Origin: Paracnuella aquatica
Lineage (GTDB): Bacteria > Bacteroidota > Bacteroidia > Chitinophagales > Chitinophagaceae
Assembly: GCF_003332885.2 (NCBI RefSeq)
Contig: NZ_QOWJ01000006.1
Span: 62,001-126,000, forward strand
DNA: 64,000 bases
Direction: 5' to 3'
Positions within the stretch are counted from its first letter, which is position 1; the number at the start of each line of letters is the position of its first letter. Made by a program: the position numbers and the translations under genes. Below the pieces are notes generated by a model, which was not told the DNA's origin, ran no database searches, and saw only the letters and a list, made by a program, of their open reading frames with translations. This document shows, piece after piece, positions 18,543 through 27,199 of this stretch.

Positions 18543-19210
18543 TCGGTGCGGTACTGGTCTGGCCACTGGGCAGTGTACTTTGTACTGTTAGTCTCTTTCA
18601 AGTGGCCTGACCAGTAGCTCCGCCACAGATCAGCATTGTATCCGACAGCTTGCTGCAGATCCTGCTCTGTAAATCCGCCCAAAGTATAGAGCAGGTCTTT
18701 ATTACACAGCGTGCCGGCCCGTTTACCTAAATAATCCGCTGCCGAAGAAAATGGCCAGTCCGCAGCGGCGGCCACCAGCCCTGCCTCCACGGGATTTTGA
18801 TGTACATAGCAAATGCAGTTAAAGAGATATTGGTCGCTGCAGTTGCTCAACTCTTCCTGGTACAGGCATTTTGCCTTGGTTTTTTTCTGAAAAAGAACGC
18901 CGGTTTTATCCTGCTCTTTATTGATGGCCCTGGTGTAAGAACTCAGGGTTTTGCCAATGGCATAGGCCAGTGCCTGCAGGTGTACTTCTTTTCCTTTTTG
19001 CAGTAAAAGTGTGCAGCCTGCAGGCTTGGGTGCCAGCACAAAGTGAAAATGGTTGGGCATGAGGCACCAGGCCAATACATCGCAGTGTGGATGCCATTCG
19101 CGCCTGATTTTCCGGAGGAAAAACAGGTAGTGCTCGGGGCGGAAGAAAATGCGTTGGTGGTTGTTGCCACGGTTATACACGTGGTAAGGTAGTTTTGGTT
19201 CGAAGTGCAT
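18524..19210 (-). mobile_element. REP-associated tyrosine transposase (RAYT, IS200-like Y1 domain)
   Basis: 228 residues. The N-terminus LPYHVYNRGNNHQRIFF and the metal-binding HUH motif in CLMPNHFHFVL (His54 and His56) are typical of RAYT proteins, single-copy relatives of IS200/IS605 transposases that cut single-stranded DNA at REP hairpins. A candidate nucleophile is the Tyr in LSSYTRAIN. The gene is bracketed by two direct copies of a 65-66-bp hairpin; the left copy encodes part of the C-terminus (around TNSTKYTAQWPDQY). Its stop codon lies inside the 3' end of dus. Full length, so possibly active. It occupies the space between the convergent dus and SMR genes. Confidence 0.92.
18552..18616. 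repeat. REP-like hairpin, left copy at the transposase 3' end
   Basis: Arms TACTGGTCTGGCCACT (18552-18567) and AGTGGCCTGACCAGTA (18601-18616) pair over 16 bases with one T-T mismatch. The loop contains GTACTTTGTA. It lies inside the transposase coding sequence and starts 9 bases after the dus stop codon. Confidence 0.9.
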
Positions 19211-19253
19211 GGGCGGAAACTACCTATTTGCGGGTAGAAATGCAAGTGCTGGT

Positions 19254-19319
19254 TACTGGTCTGGCCACTGGTTAGAGTACTTTGTATTTTTAAGTCTTTT
19301 CCAAGTGGCCTGACCAGTA
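19254..19319. repeat. REP-like hairpin, right copy upstream of the transposase
   Basis: Same arms as the left copy, TACTGGTCTGGCCACT (19254-19269) and AGTGGCCTGACCAGTA (19304-19319), in the same orientation. The loop shares GTACTTTGTA and otherwise differs. It lies between the transposase start (19210) and the stop codon of the SMR exporter (19334). Confidence 0.9.
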
Positions 19320-19333
19320 GCACCAGCAGCAAA

Positions 19334-19663
19334 CTAATGCGCCGAAACGGCCTTGAGCCCGATGATGGAACCGATGAGGGTGAGAATGAAAAAGATGCGC
19401 CAGAAATGCGCGGGCTCTTTAAACAATATAATCCCGATGAGGGCAGTGCCCACGGCACCGATGCCCGTCCATACACCGTAGGCGGTGCCCAGCGGCAAGG
19501 TTTGTACGGCCTTGTTGAGCAGCAGCATGCTCAAGATCAACGACAAGAAAAAGCCGCCGTACCAAAGATTGGCCGTCATGCCCTTGGTTTGTTTGGCCAT
19601 ACCCAGGCAGGTAGTAAAGCCCACTTCAAACAACCCGGCAATAATCAGGATGATCCAGTTCAT
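19334..19663 (-). CDS. small multidrug resistance (SMR) family exporter, possibly SugE/Gdx-type
   Basis: 109 residues, four membrane helices: NWIILIIAGLFEVGFTTCLG (with the essential membrane Glu), YGGFFLSLILSMLLLNKAV, GTAYGVWTGIGAVGTALIGI and FWRIFFILTLIGSIIGLKAV. The family forms dual-topology dimers that exchange protons for cations. The first-helix block IIAGLFEVGF resembles the guanidinium/quaternary-amine SugE group more than EmrE, but the subgroup is uncertain. No guanidine riboswitch is apparent in the short upstream region. Confidence 0.9.
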   Translation of the reverse strand: MNWIILIIAGLFEVGFTTCLGMAKQTKGMTANLWYGGFFLSLILSMLLLNKAVQTLPLGTAYGVWTGIGAVGTALIGIILFKEPAHFWRIFFILTLIGSIIGLKAVSAH

Positions 19664-19745
19664 GTTGCTGCATTAAAGGCACAAAAAAAAGGCATCAGCG
19701 CCACATGGCAACCAAAGGGCTGTTAAAAGCTTGGTGGGCAAAAAG

Positions 19746-20339
19746 TTACTGCGTTTTGATGGCCCCAGATACCTCGCTGCCCAGCGGCGACACGGCCGGG
19801 CCGAAATAATGGGTAAGTCGGCCCTGTTCATCGATCAGGTATTTTGAAAAATTCCAATCAGGTGGGTGGTTGTTCCAGCCGTTTTGGTCGGCGTGACTGA
19901 GCCATGCAAACAGCGGATGCTGGCCGGGACCGGGCACGACGCTGGTCTTTTTGGCCAGCGGAAACTGCACGCCAAAATTGCGGGTGCAAAACTGTGCAAT
20001 CTCCTCGTCGTTGGCCTTTTCCTGATCCTTAAAATCATTGGCGGGAAAGCCAATCACTTCCAGCTTGCCCTTGTATTGGTCGGCCAGTTGCTGTAGCTCG
20101 GTGTACTGGCCGGTATAGCCGCATTCCGACGCGGTATTCACCAGCAATACCTTTTTGCCTTTTAACGATGCCAGCGGCAGCGTGGTGCCGTTGTTCAGGG
20201 TTATATCAAGGTCGTACAGCGGTTGTGTGGGTTGTTTGCCCGTGGTGTTGGTCAGCTTGCGCCCATGCTTTTCGGTGCTGCCTGCGGTTTTCATTAGGAG
20301 CGGGTAAATCCATTTTAAAAAACGCTGTTTCGCATTCAT
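19746..20339 (-). CDS. glutathione peroxidase family protein (thiol peroxidase)
   Basis: 197 residues. Thioredoxin-fold peroxidase that reduces hydroperoxides. Seen: catalytic Cys in LLVNTASECGYTGQY, Gln in FKDQEKANDEEI (the position of the tetrad Gln, although the usual NQFGxQEPG is altered to NDFKDQEK), and the Trp/Asn pair in PDWNFSKYLID. A Cys rather than selenocysteine is used. The first 35 residues (KWIYPLLMKTAGSTEKHGRK) extend beyond the core; a weak hydrophobic stretch may be an uncleaved signal or anchor. Its reductant in this organism is probably thioredoxin (inference). Confidence 0.9.
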   Translation of the reverse strand: MNAKQRFLKWIYPLLMKTAGSTEKHGRKLTNTTGKQPTQPLYDLDITLNNGTTLPLASLKGKKVLLVNTASECGYTGQYTELQQLADQYKGKLEVIGFPANDFKDQEKANDEEIAQFCTRNFGVQFPLAKKTSVVPGPGQHPLFAWLSHADQNGWNNHPPDWNFSKYLIDEQGRLTHYFGPAVSPLGSEVSGAIKTQ

Positions 20340-20841
20340 GTCTTTTATTTTAATGCCTAAGCAAAATGTGCAGCGGCCAATGTCGCATTGCTAATGCTTT
20401 TCAAAGCATTAACTGCAATTTATACTCCAAAACCGGCCGCATTTCCTTTAGTGAAATGCAAACCTTCGGTGCAACGACCGAGCACATACCGCGGTTTTGG
20501 GTTTTGCCTGCCCACATTTTACTTATTGCGCACCGCCGTTTATTAAGTACAAACCTGCACCGCCTGCCTGTGAAAACATGTATGGGCAGGAAATTGTTGC
20601 GGGGCGTATATTTCCGTAGTAAGCTTACTGCACGAATCAGGTTTAAATTGAATAACTTGCCCCTTGTATCCGTGGCGGATTGCACAGCAAGCTGCCTTCC
20701 AAATCCCATGAAAATGAGCAACCCCAATTGCATGCAGGCACATGCCGCCTGCTCAACACCGCTACGGCCGCCCAACGGCCATCTTCATCGCCATTTTCCT
20801 GGTGTTTGTTTACCCTAACTGCTTTCTAATATCCATAGCCC
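20340..20841. other. 502-base intergenic region between gpx and a large surface protein
   Basis: No convincing gene. Open frames exist on both strands (20366-20818 plus, 20401-20775 minus), but their translations are rich in Cys, His and Arg and look like non-coding reads. It holds a 20-base inverted repeat at 20392-20411 (TAATGCTTT-TC-AAAGCATTA), 53 bases upstream of the gpx start, and a CCTGCC / GGCAGG pair near 20563-20590. Promoters of both flanking genes should lie here, but no clear TAnnTTTG box was found. Confidence 0.5.
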
Positions 20842-23800
20842 ATGAAAAATCTTTACCCCATTTTATTGTTACTGCTCACCCTTTTTGCCAGCACCTCCGG
20901 TGCCTGGGCACAATCGGCGGGGCTGAGCGCCACTTATGCCACATTTGAATCGAGGTGCCGTTCTACCGGGGCCATTGCCATTGCTGCAACAGGCGGCTCG
21001 GGCAGTTACAACTACAAGGCTGTCGGGCCCATTGCCACACCATTCACCTCTTCCAGCACCATCACCGGCCTTGAGGCAGGCACGTATACGGTGGTAGTAA
21101 AAGATGTGGTGCACAACAAAGAAATAGAGGTTGCAAATGTGGTGGTAACCGGCTCTTACTCCGATCCGCGTTTTGGACTGCAGGCCACTGATGCCACCTG
21201 TGCCGGCAACGATGGATCGATAACAGCCAATGGGTTGCAAAACGGACGTTCGCCTTTTACCTACACCATCATTGCACCATCACCATCCGGTGTGGGTACC
21301 AGCAACAGCTCGGGTAAATTTACCGGCTTGCCGGGCGGTGAATACAGCATCCGCCTCACCGATTCATGCGGCGGCATCCAGGTGCGTACCATCCGCATTG
21401 AAGCTTACAATTGGTGGTTGGAAGCGGCGACGCTTATCCGAAATGGATGTACCGATGGTGATGCCGTAATTACCCTCAAGGATCATAAAGGCAACACCAA
21501 CACATCGGGCACAACATTCAATGGGTTTAAATACGGCGTGGTACAAGCTGTTGGCGATACTTTGTGGGGCACGCAGCGCAGTTTCAGGTTCGTTTTGGGC
21601 AAACGCCGCAGTGTAACACTGGTGGCAAAAGATGCATGCAATAATGTGCGCACAAAAACCGCAGATATTGCCGCCAACACCATACCTGCAATGGGCGCTA
21701 ATGTTGGCATTAGCAACAGGGCCTGCTCTACTTTTACTGCTGCAGCGTCGGGACAGGTTAACCTCACCAACCCGCAATACTGTGTGTTCAACAGCAGTGG
21801 CGTACAAGTGGGTGTTTGCAACACCACGGGCAGCTTCCCCAACCTGCCTTATGGCAGCTATACCATGCAGGTGCGGGATCTTTGTTATGATACCACAATT
21901 GTTCGCAGCTTTTCTGCATCGGCGGCTGTGCCTGCAATCACCAGCGCAGTGGAAATAAGCGCATATACTTGCACCACCTTTACAGCTACAGTAAAAGGAA
22001 CACAGAATTTTACCAACCCAGAATATTGTTTGTTCAATAGCAGCAACGTGCAAGTGGGCGTTTGCAACAGCACAGGCATTTTTAACAACCTTCCTTACAG
22101 CACTTATTCCATCAAGGTAAAGGATGCATGCTCCAATGCTGTTGTGCCGGTAAGTGTTACAGGAACCAAGCCGGTGCCTGTTGTCAATAACCACAGCATA
22201 TCTAATCAAACCTGTTCTACATTTAGCGTGCAGGCAAGCGGTAACAACCTGCAGGCCAATCCTGAATTTTGTTTGTACGATAATGCAGGAAATAGAATTG
22301 ACTGCAACAACACCGGCCTGTTCACGAATATTCCTTATGGCCGCTATTGCATCCGGGCAACCACTTCGTGCGGCGATGTAACTGCCGACAGGTGTTTTAC
22401 ACAAAATGCTCCGGTGCCCAACCCGGGAGTAAGCACCAGCAATCTCAACTGCAGCGGTTTTACCGCAACGGTTACCAATAAAACATACCTCACCAACGCA
22501 CAGTATTGTATTGTTAACAGCAGTGGCGTGCAGGTTGGCGACTGCAATACTACCGGCGTATTTAATAACCTCGCTTATGGCAATTACACCATACGCATCA
22601 CCGGTGGTTGCGCTACCGGAACTATCGAACGCACCGTATCCGCCACCCGGCCAACACCTGCCATCGACGCTACCATTGGCACTTCCAACGCAACCTGCGC
22701 TACATTTACTGCAACGGTTACCGGTACCAATTTAACAGCGCCTACTTATTATGTGTATGATGCCGGGAATAACCTGGTATTTACAGGTACATCCAATGTA
22801 TTCAACAACCTGAGATATGGTTATTACTGTTTTGTTGTAAAAGATGGCTGCACCAACCAGGAGTTGCGCAGGTGCCAAACCTTTAGCAACCCGCAATCGT
22901 TCACGGTGCTCACCGGCAAAACCTGTACGCTCAACGCCACCGATATGCTGGTGCAGTTTGCCGGCAGCGGCAGTCCGTTTACCGTACAGGTGTACCACCC
23001 CGATGGCTCGCTGGTGCGGGAAGTAACGGCCAACACGGCTATGATCAACCTGGCCAACCTGCCTGCACTGCCTGCAGGTGCTGCATACCGCGTGGTGGGC
23101 ACCAACAACTGCGGACAAGGTGATGAAAAAACCGTTGTGCCCGATGCTACCGTTATTACCCGTTCGGCATCGGTAGCGCCAAAATGCCCCAGCGCTACCT
23201 CGCAAGATGGCTCTGGCGATTTGTTGGTAACCTGCTTTTCAAATAAAGCATTGGTAACGCCGGCCATCATCTCAAAGGACGGTGCAGCATTCAATCGATC
23301 CTATTCTACCAACACAGGCAACAACTTTGTATTTGCATCGCTGGAGCCCGGCACTTATTTGGTGGAATATACCCTGCAAGGTTGCACTGCCAAAGAGCAG
23401 CAAACCGTGGTGGTGCCGCCTTATACATTCCCGGTGCAGGACCGTTCGGCTATTTACCAGTGCAACGACAATGGCTTTAGCCTTGGTGCTTCGGTGAAAG
23501 GTGGCGTGGGGCCTTTTAAATACGAGATTATTGGCAGCCTGCCCGAAACGCCGAGCATCATTACCGCGCCGCAAAACAGCGCCGTATTTTCCATCAACAA
23601 CGGCACCGTGTATTCGCTGGTGCGCCTGCGTTCGGTAGATGCCTGCGGCAATGCCACGCTCAACGACATCAGCGTGTTGCCGCTGCAAAATATTGCCGTT
23701 ACCGCCACACAAACCTGCCTGTATAAAGATGTGGAGCTTACGGTTGATCCCATCCCGAATGCCACGTATAAATGGTACCTAAAACAAAGCGATGAAGACA

Positions 23801-24498
23801 GTGTGCTGGTCAATACCAACGCCGGTTTTACCATCCCGTTTTTAATGCCGGAGCAAACAGGCGTATATGTTTGCCATATCTCGGTAAACAATGATTGTAT
23901 TACCCGTGTGGCTACATTTAACCTTACCGGTAAATGCGATGATGCTACGTTACCAGTGTCCGTGCAACTGCGTGGCCGCCGTACCAGCGAAACTGCAGTG
24001 CAACTGTACTGGGATGCCACCGAAGAGCAGGATGTATATTGGTACGGCATTGAACGCAAACTCAATAACGCCACCAACTTCAGGTTGATCGATTCAGTGC
24101 AGGCCCGTGGCTCGCAGGTGCTGGAAAGCTACAGCTATGAAGATAAAAACGCAGGTGCCGGTAAAGTACAATATCGGTTACGCATCACCGGTAAAGGTGG
24201 TAAAAAGAAATACTCCAACATTATCCAAACGGGGGTGCCTGCTACGCTGGTAAAAGTATTGCCCAACCCGGCCAAAAGTTTCCTGCGCCTTGCCTGGAAA
24301 GATCCCGTGCAGGATGCCTACCAACTGGAACTGTACAACGCAGTAGGGCAGCGGGTGCACAGCCAGCGCATCGAGCCTTTTGACCAGCGGGAATACACGC
24401 TGCAACGCCCTGCTCTAGTTACACCCGGCGTGTACCTGCTGCATTGCACCAACCGCATCAGCGGCGAACGGCAGGTGTTTAAAATCGTGTTTGAATAG
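20842..24498 (+). CDS. large secreted surface protein with cysteine-containing repeats and a T9SS sorting domain
   Basis: 1218 residues. Signal peptide (MKNLYPILLLLLTLFASTSG ... AWAQ). Two SprB-like beta modules at the start (TGGSGSYNYKAVGP, LEAGTYTVVVKD). Residues about 287-690 hold five tandem repeats of about 80 residues, each with C-(S/T)-TFTA, then YC(V/L/I)(F/Y/V) and VGVCNTTG-like blocks, F-NNLPYG-Y and a final DACS/DLCY motif; the fifth has lost some of the cysteines. The C-terminal 80 residues (VKVLPNPAKSFLRLAWK, then GVYLLHCTN) are a type A T9SS domain that directs export through the outer membrane. A fibronectin-like module precedes it. Function unknown; adhesion or gliding is plausible. 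Single-gene unit. Confidence 0.88.
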   Translation: MKNLYPILLLLLTLFASTSGAWAQSAGLSATYATFESRCRSTGAIAIAATGGSGSYNYKAVGPIATPFTSSSTITGLEAGTYTVVVKDVVHNKEIEVANVVVTGSYSDPRFGLQATDATCAGNDGSITANGLQNGRSPFTYTIIAPSPSGVGTSNSSGKFTGLPGGEYSIRLTDSCGGIQVRTIRIEAYNWWLEAATLIRNGCTDGDAVITLKDHKGNTNTSGTTFNGFKYGVVQAVGDTLWGTQRSFRFVLGKRRSVTLVAKDACNNVRTKTADIAANTIPAMGANVGISNRACSTFTAAASGQVNLTNPQYCVFNSSGVQVGVCNTTGSFPNLPYGSYTMQVRDLCYDTTIVRSFSASAAVPAITSAVEISAYTCTTFTATVKGTQNFTNPEYCLFNSSNVQVGVCNSTGIFNNLPYSTYSIKVKDACSNAVVPVSVTGTKPVPVVNNHSISNQTCSTFSVQASGNNLQANPEFCLYDNAGNRIDCNNTGLFTNIPYGRYCIRATTSCGDVTADRCFTQNAPVPNPGVSTSNLNCSGFTATVTNKTYLTNAQYCIVNSSGVQVGDCNTTGVFNNLAYGNYTIRITGGCATGTIERTVSATRPTPAIDATIGTSNATCATFTATVTGTNLTAPTYYVYDAGNNLVFTGTSNVFNNLRYGYYCFVVKDGCTNQELRRCQTFSNPQSFTVLTGKTCTLNATDMLVQFAGSGSPFTVQVYHPDGSLVREVTANTAMINLANLPALPAGAAYRVVGTNNCGQGDEKTVVPDATVITRSASVAPKCPSATSQDGSGDLLVTCFSNKALVTPAIISKDGAAFNRSYSTNTGNNFVFASLEPGTYLVEYTLQGCTAKEQQTVVVPPYTFPVQDRSAIYQCNDNGFSLGASVKGGVGPFKYEIIGSLPETPSIITAPQNSAVFSINNGTVYSLVRLRSVDACGNATLNDISVLPLQNIAVTATQTCLYKDVELTVDPIPNATYKWYLKQSDEDSVLVNTNAGFTIPFLMPEQTGVYVCHISVNNDCITRVATFNLTGKCDDATLPVSVQLRGRRTSETAVQLYWDATEEQDVYWYGIERKLNNATNFRLIDSVQARGSQVLESYSYEDKNAGAGKVQYRLRITGKGGKKKYSNIIQTGVPATLVKVLPNPAKSFLRLAWKDPVQDAYQLELYNAVGQRVHSQRIEPFDQREYTLQRPALVTPGVYLLHCTNRISGERQVFKIVFE

Positions 24499-24511
24499 GC
24501 TGGGAGAAATA

Positions 24512-24618
24512 CAATAGACAATAGATAATAGACGACAGACGATAGATGGCTGTTGTCTATTATCTATTATCTAAAATCTATCGTCTAACATCTATTGCCT
24601 GCTGTCTACTGTCTATCC
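24512..24618. repeat. word-type inverted repeat, family D
   Basis: Words such as ATAGACAATAGATAATAGAC and ACGATAGA on the left are mirrored by TCTATTATCTATTATCT and TCTATCGTCT on the right. It begins 13 bases after the large surface-protein gene and runs into the 3' end of the convergent membrane-protein gene, where it encodes the last 13 or so residues. Confidence 0.75.
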
Positions 24619-25027
24619 TCTGTACCGGCTTCCTTGTCATTAAATAATACAAACTCACCAGCATCCACCCGATCCAGAACAGGTATGCACCTAAATGAAA
24701 ACGTTCGCCCATGAGGCGGTACGAGAGTGTATTGCGAAAATCCTGGTAGGTAATGAACAGTCCGATGGCCGCCGCAATAATGGCCGACACATGGATGTAC
24801 CGGGCAGTGGCTGCCCTTGCACGTGCCTGCACCAGCCCGTGCAGCCAAAATAGCAACAGCCACACTGCCAGCACCACACCGGCGCCCTGCCACCAGGTTT
24901 TTAAAAAAGTATATTGTTTGTAAAACAGCGAAATGCCGGTACGGCCAATCAACGTTGCTTTGGACAACAGGTAGCCTGTAAGCACCGCCAGACCGGTCAG
25001 CAGGAGCAAAAAAGAAGTTTTCTTCAT
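24578..25027 (-). CDS. four-helix membrane protein of unknown function
   Basis: 149 residues. Four hydrophobic segments: SFLLLLTGLAVLTGYLLSKA, GAGVVLAVWLLLFWLHGLVQ, VSAIIAAAIGLFITYQDF and LGAYLFWIGWMLVSLYYLMT. Several basic residues lie between helices 2 and 3 (QARARAATARY). The C-terminal tail RIDSRQQAIDVRR is encoded by the family D repeat and is therefore probably a recent addition replacing the original end. I do not recognise the family. The upstream region is short and shared with the divergent DUF2911 gene. Confidence 0.75.
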   Translation of the reverse strand: MKKTSFLLLLTGLAVLTGYLLSKATLIGRTGISLFYKQYTFLKTWWQGAGVVLAVWLLLFWLHGLVQARARAATARYIHVSAIIAAAIGLFITYQDFRNTLSYRLMGERFHLGAYLFWIGWMLVSLYYLMTRKPVQRIDSRQQAIDVRR

Positions 25028-25154
25028 GCGATAAACATAGATTGAGGGCTTAATGTATGAAACTTAACGAAGCATTTTAAAAACGTGCATGCATGCAGCT
25101 GTTAAAATGTATGTGGCTAAATTTATATGCGGCCACTGCCAACCCGGCTGCACG

Positions 25155-25162
25155 TATTTTTG
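25155..25162 (+). promoter_or_regulatory. -7 promoter box of the DUF2911 gene
   Basis: TATTTTTG fits the Bacteroidota TAnnTTTG element and lies 33 bases before the ATG at 25196. No clear TTTG was found at the -33 position. Confidence 0.4.
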
Positions 25163-25195
25163 TATTATTACATCCATTACTTTAAATACAGAACC

Positions 25196-25708
25196 ATGAA
25201 AAAACTTTTTGTTCTTTCCGCATTCTTTTTTGCCATTGCATTTTTATGTGGATCGACAGTACAGGCGCAAAATGCACCTGCCAGCCCGGCGCAAACCGCT
25301 AAAGGCAAATTAGGCAACGCCGATGTAACCATCAGCTACAGCAGCCCCGCCGTGAAAGGCCGTACCCTTTGGGGCCAACTGGTGCCATATGGCAAAGTAT
25401 GGCGTGCCGGTGCCAACGATGCTACCACTTTTGAAACATCATCGGCTGTGCAGGTAGAAGGTAAAACCCTGCCCGCCGGCAAATATGCCTTGTTTGCTAT
25501 TCCGCAGGAAAACGAGTGGACCATTGTATTCAACAAAGTATCGAAGCAGTGGGGCGCTTTTAATTACGACCAGGGACAGGATGCACTGCGTGTTACTGCC
25601 AAGCCACGCAAGGCCGCTTCGTTTAATGAGCGCCTCGCTTACAACGTAGGCAAAGACGGCTTTACACTGGCATGGGGCGACCTGGAAGTGCCTGTTTCGG
25701 TGAAATAA
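25196..25708 (+). CDS. DUF2911 domain secreted protein
   Basis: 170 residues from ATG 25196; the frame is open upstream but the signal peptide (MKKLFVLSAFFFAIAFLCGS ... TVQAQ) fixes the start. The mature part is the DUF2911 domain: ADVTISYSSPAVKGRTLWGQ, LVPYGKVWRAGANDATTFE, then LPAGKYALFAIPQENEWTIV and WGAFNYDQGQDALRV. The family is common in Bacteroidota and is predicted to be a periplasmic beta-sandwich; its function is not established. Single-gene unit with its own promoter box and terminator. Confidence 0.9.
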   Translation: MKKLFVLSAFFFAIAFLCGSTVQAQNAPASPAQTAKGKLGNADVTISYSSPAVKGRTLWGQLVPYGKVWRAGANDATTFETSSAVQVEGKTLPAGKYALFAIPQENEWTIVFNKVSKQWGAFNYDQGQDALRVTAKPRKAASFNERLAYNVGKDGFTLAWGDLEVPVSVK

Positions 25709-25757
25709 AATACATCGTACAACGGCGGTACATAATCCGTTGCGCAACATTCTATTC

Positions 25758-25790
25758 AATGGCTGTGCCCCTCGGGTGCAGCCATTTTTA
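25758..25790 (+). terminator. terminator after the DUF2911 gene
   Basis: AATGGCTG and CAGCCATT pair around a central CCC / GGG, with two mismatched bases between, and are followed by TTTTA. It lies just before the aldehyde dehydrogenase start at 25808. Confidence 0.75.
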
Positions 25791-25807
25791 TTTGTATAAA
25801 TTGCCCC

Positions 25808-27178
25808 ATGCAGCACATACAACTGGAAGCTTTGCAGGCGTCTGCAGCACGGCGCCATACCCATAGCTACGAATGGCGCCGCCAGCAGCTGTTGCGCCTT
25901 AAGGAAACTTTGCTCCGCCACGAAGCTGCCATCTACACGGCTTTGTACTCCGATCTGAAAAAGAACCGCGAAGAAGCCTGGATCACGGAAATAGGTTTTG
26001 TGATCTCCGAAATAAACTATGCGCTGAAGCACCTGAAACGGTGGATGCAGCCGCGGCGTGTGGGCACCAACCTGCTCAACTTTCCATCGCGCAGCTACCT
26101 GCAGCCCGAGCCGCTGGGCGTTGTGCTCATTATAGGGCCATGGAACTACCCGTTGCAACTAGTGCTGGCGCCACTGGTGGGCGCCCTGGCTGCCGGCAAT
26201 TGTGCAGTGCTAAAACCGAGTGAGTATGCTGCTGCAACAGCTGCCGTATTGGAGCAAATTGTAAAAGATGCATTTGATCCGGCCGAAGTGGCCCTGGTGC
26301 AGGGCGATGGTGCCGTGGTGATCCCGCAAATGATGGAGGCCTTCCGATTCGATCATGTGTTTTACACCGGCAGCACCGCAGTAGGCACCCTGGTGTACGG
26401 GCTGGCGGCAAAAAAACTGGTGCCGGTAACCCTGGAGTTGGGTGGAAAAAGTCCCTGCATTATAGAGCCAGATGCAGCACTGGAAGTGGCGGCACGCCGC
26501 ATTGCGGTGACCAAGTTTTCCAACGCAGGACAAATGTGCGTAGCCCCCGATTACCTGCTGGTACACCAGCAGGTGCTGGAGCCGTTTTTGGCGCATTTGA
26601 AAAAAAGCATCCAAGATTTCTATGCCGCCGATGGCGTGCGGAATTATCATTTTGGCAAAGTGATCAACGAACAGCAGTTTGGCCGCCTGCTGCAATATTT
26701 GGAAGAAGGTGAAATATGGGCCGGGGGAAATTATGATGCGGCCACACTGCACCTGGCACCAACGCTGCTGGGCAAGGTGCGGCCCAATGCACGGGTAATG
26801 CAGGACGAAATATTTGGGCCCGTGCTGCCCATTCTTACCTGGAACACAAAGGAAGAAGCGCTGCGCATTATTGAACAAAACAAAAACCCGCTGGCGCTAT
26901 ATGTATTTACAGAAAATAGCGAAACGGCCAACTGGTGGATGCACAACGTGGCCTTTGGCGGTGGGTGCATCAACAACTGCAGTTGGCACCTCACCAACCA
27001 TCGCCTGCCTTTTGGCGGCCGCGGCAACAGCGGCATTGGCGCTTACCACGGTGCCTTTTCGTTCAACACGTTCAGCCACCTTAAAGGCATCATGAAAACG
27101 CCCACCTGGTTTGATCCGGCGCTGAAATACCCGCCGTTCAAAGGCAAGCTGAACCTGTTTAAAAAAGTATTGCGGTAA
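25808..27178 (+). CDS. NAD(P)-dependent aldehyde dehydrogenase, class 3 type
   Basis: 456 residues, the short length of ALDH class 3 / fatty aldehyde dehydrogenases. Oxidises aldehydes to acids. Seen: cofactor site GVVLIIGPWNYPLQLVLAPL and HVFYTGSTAVGTLV, general base Glu in VTLELGGKSPCI, catalytic Cys in SNAGQMCVAPDY, and the late motif DEIFGPVLPILTW. The C-terminus GIMKTPTWFDPALKYPPF is also typical of the class. No membrane anchor is visible. Its physiological aldehyde is unknown. The convergent lipoprotein gene ends only 21 bases downstream. Confidence 0.94.
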   Translation: MQHIQLEALQASAARRHTHSYEWRRQQLLRLKETLLRHEAAIYTALYSDLKKNREEAWITEIGFVISEINYALKHLKRWMQPRRVGTNLLNFPSRSYLQPEPLGVVLIIGPWNYPLQLVLAPLVGALAAGNCAVLKPSEYAAATAAVLEQIVKDAFDPAEVALVQGDGAVVIPQMMEAFRFDHVFYTGSTAVGTLVYGLAAKKLVPVTLELGGKSPCIIEPDAALEVAARRIAVTKFSNAGQMCVAPDYLLVHQQVLEPFLAHLKKSIQDFYAADGVRNYHFGKVINEQQFGRLLQYLEEGEIWAGGNYDAATLHLAPTLLGKVRPNARVMQDEIFGPVLPILTWNTKEEALRIIEQNKNPLALYVFTENSETANWWMHNVAFGGGCINNCSWHLTNHRLPFGGRGNSGIGAYHGAFSFNTFSHLKGIMKTPTWFDPALKYPPFKGKLNLFKKVLR

Positions 27179-27199
27179 AAGGCAGCAGCCATTCGTTTG

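Noticed and set aside
20366-20818. 150-codon frame on plus and 124-codon frame on minus in the gap before the large surface protein
   Set aside because: Both translations are rich in Cys, His and Arg, lack a hydrophobic pattern or motif, and they overlap each other.
24512-24618. CRISPR-like array
   Set aside because: The repeated words are degenerate, shorter than 20 bases, have no spacers of constant size and are mirrored by their reverse complement.
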